Shown here one piece after another: positions 6,088-9,374 of a DNA stretch of 9,374 nucleotides. The DNA lies in NCBI GenBank assembly GCA_022709775.1, contig JAKLIE010000039.1:1-9374 (forward strand), read 5' to 3'. This DNA comes from Pseudomonadota bacterium (GTDB lineage: Bacteria > Pseudomonadota > Gammaproteobacteria > Burkholderiales > Casimicrobiaceae). The notes under the pieces were generated by a model. The model ran no database searches. It was not told the DNA's origin and worked only from the letters and a program-made list of their open reading frames with translations. Made by a program: the position numbers and the translations under genes. Each line of letters opens with the position of its first letter. The first letter of the stretch is position 1.

Positions 6088-7305
6088 GTGAACCTCGCCG
6101 ACGTCGACGTCGCCGCCTCGCCCGACCGGTCCGGCTGGACACGGCTCACCGGCCGCGTCGCCTACGACGCCGCGCAGGACGGCAAGCGCGAGGAGGCGTA
6201 CTGGTTCGAGTTCCCGGACGCGTACGCCGGATCGATCACGACGAGCGGCAATCCGTGGCTCGCATGCCTGCTGCCGGTGGCGGTCGAGATCGGCGAGCCG
6301 CTCGTGCTGTCCCGCCCGGTCGATCCGCAGATGCTCGACTTCGCGCGCGACCGGTTGGCGATCTGGCACTGGTGGAACCCGCGCAGCGCGCCGGTGCGGA
6401 TCGAGGCCGACGTCGAGGCGGCTCCCGCGGCGGCCGGCAGGCGGACCGTGAGCCTCTTCTCGGGCGGCGTCGATTCGTTCTACACGGTGCTGACGCCGCG
6501 CGCCTGGCCGATCGACGACCTGCTCGTCATCCACGGCGCGTTCGACCTGATGTACGCGAAGCGCGAGTCGTTCGACCGCGTGCAGGCGAGGCTCCAGGCC
6601 GCGGCGGACGCCCTCGGCAAGGTGCTGATTCCATCCGCGACGAACCTGCTGCACACGCGGCTCGGCGCGACCGACCTCTCCTACATGTCGCAGGGGTCGA
6701 TGATGGGCTCGGTGCCGCTCGCGCTCGAGCGCCGCTTCGCACGCATCCTGATCCCGTCGAGCATCGACCTCGACTGGAAGGAGGCGTGGGGGACGCATCC
6801 GATCACCGATGCGATGCTGTCGACGTCGGCGACGATCGTGGCCGAGGACGGGCTCGCGGCGCGGCGCATCGAGAAGACGTCGTTCGTCGCCGGGTCCGAC
6901 GTGGCGCTCTCGTCGCTGCGCGTGTGCCTGTTCACGGGCGACGAGACCAACTGCATGCGCTGCGAGAAGTGCCTGCGCGCGGCGATCGCGCTGGAAGCCC
7001 TGGGCGTGCTCGCGCGCGCGCCCGCGTTCGGCACGGCGAAGCTCGACGTCCGGCGCGTGGCGAGGATGCCGATCGGCGACCCGGACGTGCGCCACTACTA
7101 CGCCGAGCTGATCCCGTATTGCCGGGAGCGGGGCCGATCGGATCTCGCGGACGCGATCGCCCGCTCGCTCCTTCGCGCGCGGCTGCACGATCCGTTCCGT
7201 TCGATCGTGCGCCGGCTGCGGAAGGTGCCGGGCATCGGTGCGGCGACGAGGTGGCTCGAGTCGCGCGTGCACGATCCGGGCGTCACATGGCATCTGCCGC
7301 AGTGA
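6088..7305 (+). CDS. QueC-like PP-loop ATP-dependent enzyme, copy 1 (tandem paralogue)
   Basis: This 405-residue protein has three parts. An N-terminal domain (about 1-115) contains SGNPWLACLLPVAVEIGEPL and SRPVDPQML. A PP-loop nucleotide-hydrolase core follows, with VSLFSGGVDSF (SGGVDS at 125-130), the ATP-pyrophosphatase signature. The cysteines C280, C289, C292 and C295 are spaced C-x8-C-x2-C-x2-C like the QueC zinc site. A C-terminal extension of about 110 residues includes HYYAELIPYC. QueC makes preQ0 using ATP and ammonia and is only about 230 residues, so both end regions are additions. The motif WGTHPITD (234-241), after RILIPSS, is probably substrate-related. I chose GTG 6088 because the N-terminus then aligns with copy 2; the open frame upstream shows no similarity to it. 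No Shine-Dalgarno is seen, and a TG-G-CACACT element (6073-6081) could give a leaderless transcript. Adenylation-type chemistry is inferred; the substrate is unknown. Confidence 0.85.
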   Translation: MNLADVDVAASPDRSGWTRLTGRVAYDAAQDGKREEAYWFEFPDAYAGSITTSGNPWLACLLPVAVEIGEPLVLSRPVDPQMLDFARDRLAIWHWWNPRSAPVRIEADVEAAPAAAGRRTVSLFSGGVDSFYTVLTPRAWPIDDLLVIHGAFDLMYAKRESFDRVQARLQAAADALGKVLIPSATNLLHTRLGATDLSYMSQGSMMGSVPLALERRFARILIPSSIDLDWKEAWGTHPITDAMLSTSATIVAEDGLAARRIEKTSFVAGSDVALSSLRVCLFTGDETNCMRCEKCLRAAIALEALGVLARAPAFGTAKLDVRRVARMPIGDPDVRHYYAELIPYCRERGRSDLADAIARSLLRARLHDPFRSIVRRLRKVPGIGAATRWLESRVHDPGVTWHLPQ

Positions 7306-7346
7306 ATCGCACCGTGGTGCCGTGGCTGGGGCTCGAGTCCTCGTGG

Positions 7347-7364
7347 GTCGGGCATCGGCCCGAC
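7347..7364 (+). other. Perfect 7-bp hairpin between the two QueC-like genes
   Basis: GTCGGGC (7347-7353), loop ATCG, then GCCCGAC (7358-7364) form a perfect 7-bp stem with a 4-base loop. It ends 11 bases before the ATG of copy 2, and the next bases GGGG (7365-7368) are the likely ribosome site. There is no T-run, so it is not a standard terminator. It may modulate translation of copy 2 or RNA processing. Confidence 0.5.
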
Positions 7365-7375
7365 GGGGCGTGGCG

Positions 7376-8602
7376 ATGAAGCTGCTGCGCATCGACATCG
7401 ACCGCTCGCCGGACCGGCCTTCGGCGGTGAGGCTGTCGGGCGTCGTCCGCTACGACGACCCGCGCGGCGGGCCGGCGGAGGAGACGTACTGGTACGACGT
7501 GCCCGAAGCATTCGCCTCCTCGATCAGCGACTCGGGCAATCCGTGGCTCGCGGGTCTGCTGCCGGTTGCCGTTGCGCTCGGTGAGCCCCTCGCGCTTTCG
7601 CGGCCGGTCGATCCGCTGCTGCTCGACAACGCGCCCGAGCGGATGAGGGTCTGGCAGTATTGGGCCCCCGAGCGCAAGCCGGTCGAGATCGAGGCGGACG
7701 TCCTGGAGGCGACCGGATGGCCCGGCGGCGCTGCGCGGACCGCGAGCTTCTTCTCGGGCGGCGTCGACTCCTTCCACACGGCGCTCGTTCCGCGGCACGT
7801 CCCGGTCGACGACCTCCTGCTCGTGCTCGGCACGTTCGACCTCGTGAGCGGCCACGATGCGTCTTACGAGCGCGTCCGGGCGAACATGCAGGCCGCGGCC
7901 GACGCGATCGGCAAGACGCTGGTGCCGGTGACGACCAACCAGATGAAGACGCGCATGGCGGCGAGCGACCCGAAGCATCTCGCGGGCGGCTCGATGCTGG
8001 CGGCGGTCGCGCTCGCGTTGGAGCGGCGCTACGCACGGGTCATGACCTCGGCGGCGGCGGATCCCCGGGGGTTCGATTCGGCCACCGGACACCCGTACCT
8101 GACCGCGCTCCACTCGACCCGCCATACGAGGTTCCTCGAGGAGGGCTTCGGCTGCTCGCGCGTCGCGAAGACCGAGGTCGTCGCGCGCAGCGGCGCGGCG
8201 CTTGCGGCGCTGCGCGTGTGCTTCATGAGCGGCGACGAGACCAACTGCGGAGAGTGCGTCAAGTGTCTCCGCACGATGGTCGCGCTCGAGGCGTTGGGAG
8301 TCCTGGGGCGCGCGCCGTTCGGACGGGCATCGCTTTCGCCCTCGCGCATCGCGCGCATCACGGTCGTCGACGAGCGCGAACGCCACTACTACGAGGAACT
8401 GCCGCCTTTCTGCCGCAAGCACGGACGTGCCGACCTGGCCGAGGCGGTCGAGCGCGCGCTCGGCCGGGCGCGGCGGCACGACCGGTTCCGGCCCTTCGTG
8501 CGATGGCTGCGCCGATTTCCGGTCGTCGGTCCGGCGACCCATCGACTCGAGGCGCTCGTGCAGGACGAGGGCCGCGTCGATTACCGGCCGCCGCGGGAAT
8601 GA
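7376..8602 (+). CDS. QueC-like PP-loop ATP-dependent enzyme, copy 2 (tandem paralogue)
   Basis: This 408-residue protein aligns end to end with copy 1, roughly half identical by eye. Its N-terminal domain has SGNPWLAGLLPVAVALGEPL at almost the same positions, the PP-loop is SFFSGGVDSF (SGGVDS at 127-132), the cysteines are C282, C291, C294 and C297 with identical spacing, and the C-terminal extension has HYYEELPPFC. ATP binding and the structural zinc site should therefore be intact. It differs in the segment after the ERRYARV strand: copy 1 has PSS...WGTHPITD, whereas copy 2 has AAADPRGFDS then ATGHPYLT (236-243). H239 and P240 are kept, but the Trp and Asp are lost. An in-frame GTG at 7370 is an alternative start; ATG 7376 matches the copy 1 N-terminus and lies seven bases after GGGG (7365-7368). 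The gap to copy 1 is 70 bases, so one transcript is likely. Function unknown; probably arose by duplication followed by divergence. Confidence 0.85.
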   Translation: MKLLRIDIDRSPDRPSAVRLSGVVRYDDPRGGPAEETYWYDVPEAFASSISDSGNPWLAGLLPVAVALGEPLALSRPVDPLLLDNAPERMRVWQYWAPERKPVEIEADVLEATGWPGGAARTASFFSGGVDSFHTALVPRHVPVDDLLLVLGTFDLVSGHDASYERVRANMQAAADAIGKTLVPVTTNQMKTRMAASDPKHLAGGSMLAAVALALERRYARVMTSAAADPRGFDSATGHPYLTALHSTRHTRFLEEGFGCSRVAKTEVVARSGAALAALRVCFMSGDETNCGECVKCLRTMVALEALGVLGRAPFGRASLSPSRIARITVVDERERHYYEELPPFCRKHGRADLAEAVERALGRARRHDRFRPFVRWLRRFPVVGPATHRLEALVQDEGRVDYRPPRE

Positions 8603-8651
8603 AGGTCGGTTCCGCCTCGTGGCGCTCACCGTTCGAATGGCGGCGAAGCGT

Positions 8652-8665
8652 CCGGCTCAAGCCGG
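8652..8665. other. Small hairpin between convergent genes
   Basis: CCGGC-TCAA-GCCGG is a perfect 5-bp stem with a 4-base loop, in the 148-base gap between copy 2 of the QueC-like pair and the convergent minus-strand gene. A second, weaker GGCC/GGCC pairing lies at 8732-8745. Neither has a T-run on either strand, so terminator function is only a guess from position. Confidence 0.25.
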
Positions 8666-8750
8666 TCCCGCAAGAGTCGCCGCCGTCGCCGCGATCGTGC
8701 CTGCGAGGGAAGCTTCAGCCTGACGGGTTGTGGCCCCGAAAGGCCGGCGG

Positions 8751-9374
8751 TTACACCGTGACGAGCCCCCGCCCCGTGCGCAGCATCGCCGCGAGCCGCG
8801 GCACGGGACCGTAGGTCACGCGCAGCGCGTCGGAGAGCCCGAGCGCGGCGAGCGCGCTGCGGATCGTCCCGGGCGCGGGATGCGAGGCCGCGAGCTCGAC
8901 GAGCGATACGCCTGCGTCGGGCAGGCCGTCCGCCGGGTGCTTCGCGACGTCCCACTGGATAAGCGTCGGCGGCACGCCTCCGCCGGGACGACTGCCGTCG
9001 TCGGGGATCGTGATGCGCCAGCGGTAATCGCCGCGCGACATCGGATGCACGGGTCCCGGATCGACCGTCGATCTCGCGACCGCGCGCACGATGTCGTCCG
9101 TGCGTGCGACCCAGGCGATCAGGCGCGGCTGGTCGCCGAGCGCCGATTGCATCGCGGCGTCGTCGAGGTCGAACCAGCGCGGCCGCGCTGGACGGGGCAG
9201 GACGGGGTCGATCGCGATCAGCTCGAGGTAGACGCGCTCGCCGAGCCTCGCGAGCGCGTTGTGCGTCCCCATCGCGACGTGCTGCCCGCCGGGACGGGCG
9301 ACGACACCGGTGAGATCCGCGACGTATTCGATCGCCTGCGCGAGCGTCGCGCCCGCGACGACGAGGTGGTCGAG
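8751..9374 (-). CDS. Glyoxalase_3-like VOC protein (5' partial)
   Basis: The minus-strand frame is open to the right edge of the window and gives 207 residues before TAA at 8751-8753. The visible N-terminus, LDHLVVAGATLAQAIEYVA, is the first strand and helix of a glyoxalase-like domain. Next come VVARPGGQHVAMGTHNALARL and GERVYLELIAIDP, the hallmark pattern of the Glyoxalase_3 group (G-G-x-H then G-T-x-N-A-L, then Y-L-E-L-I). The internal ATG at 9272 is therefore not the real start, and only a few residues appear to be missing beyond the edge. The remainder, with LIAWVARTDDI, IQWDVAKHPADGLPDAG and the C-terminal LRVTYGPVPRLAAML, resembles the second half of these proteins. Candidate metal ligands are the His of LDHLV and the Glu of YLELI. 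It is transcribed towards the QueC-like genes and so is a separate unit. Reaction unknown. Confidence 0.85.
   Translation of the reverse strand, partial: LDHLVVAGATLAQAIEYVADLTGVVARPGGQHVAMGTHNALARLGERVYLELIAIDPVLPRPARPRWFDLDDAAMQSALGDQPRLIAWVARTDDIVRAVARSTVDPGPVHPMSRGDYRWRITIPDDGSRPGGGVPPTLIQWDVAKHPADGLPDAGVSLVELAASHPAPGTIRSALAALGLSDALRVTYGPVPRLAAMLRTGRGLVTV

Noticed and set aside
6070..8629. Two long minus-strand open frames (442 and 448 codons) opposite the QueC-like pair
   Set aside because: They mirror each other only because the plus-strand genes are paralogues; translation is Arg-rich and has no recognisable motif.

Overview
This is a very GC-rich, densely coded window whose genes mostly have Shine-Dalgarno sites, and one of which encodes a lipobox protein. 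That suggests a high-GC Gram-negative bacterium, most likely a proteobacterium and perhaps a betaproteobacterium. The lineage is inferred from composition and gene style only; no rRNA or marker gene is present. I see no rRNA, tRNA, CRISPR array, transposase or phage gene.

Left part (1-4116): small-molecule metabolism on the plus strand. It holds the 3' part of a PLP-dependent D-threonine aldolase/D-serine dehydratase-type enzyme, a small VOC (glyoxalase-fold) protein, and a short membrane protein. A 341-base stretch follows with inverted repeats, a promoter-like palindrome and a possible 32-residue membrane peptide. Then comes a two-gene unit: a DapA-type aldolase/lyase lacking the DapA arginine, and a Gfo/Idh/MocA oxidoreductase of the dihydrodiol/xylose dehydrogenase type. 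The latter pair looks like a catabolic module for a sugar-acid-like or hydroxy-acid-like compound (inference).

Middle (4149-5966): four tightly packed plus-strand genes. They encode an NTF2/SnoaL-like protein, a three-helix membrane protein, a lipoprotein with a possible Ig-like tail, and a RibD-C/DHFR-like reductase. The last three are joined by overlaps of 8 and 4 bases. A sigma70-like promoter sits just before the first and would place the transcript start at or next to its ATG.

Right part (6088-8602): the most interesting region. Two tandem paralogues of about 405 residues each have a conserved N-terminal domain, a PP-loop (SGGVDS), a four-cysteine cluster with the spacing of the QueC zinc site (C-x8-C-x2-C-x2-C), and a conserved C-terminal extension. 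They are QueC-like ATP-using enzymes of unknown substrate, with no queuosine pathway genes beside them. The second copy has lost residues in a motif the first retains, which suggests divergence of function. A perfect 7-bp hairpin lies between them. The window ends with a convergent minus-strand gene for a Glyoxalase_3-like protein, cut by the window edge.
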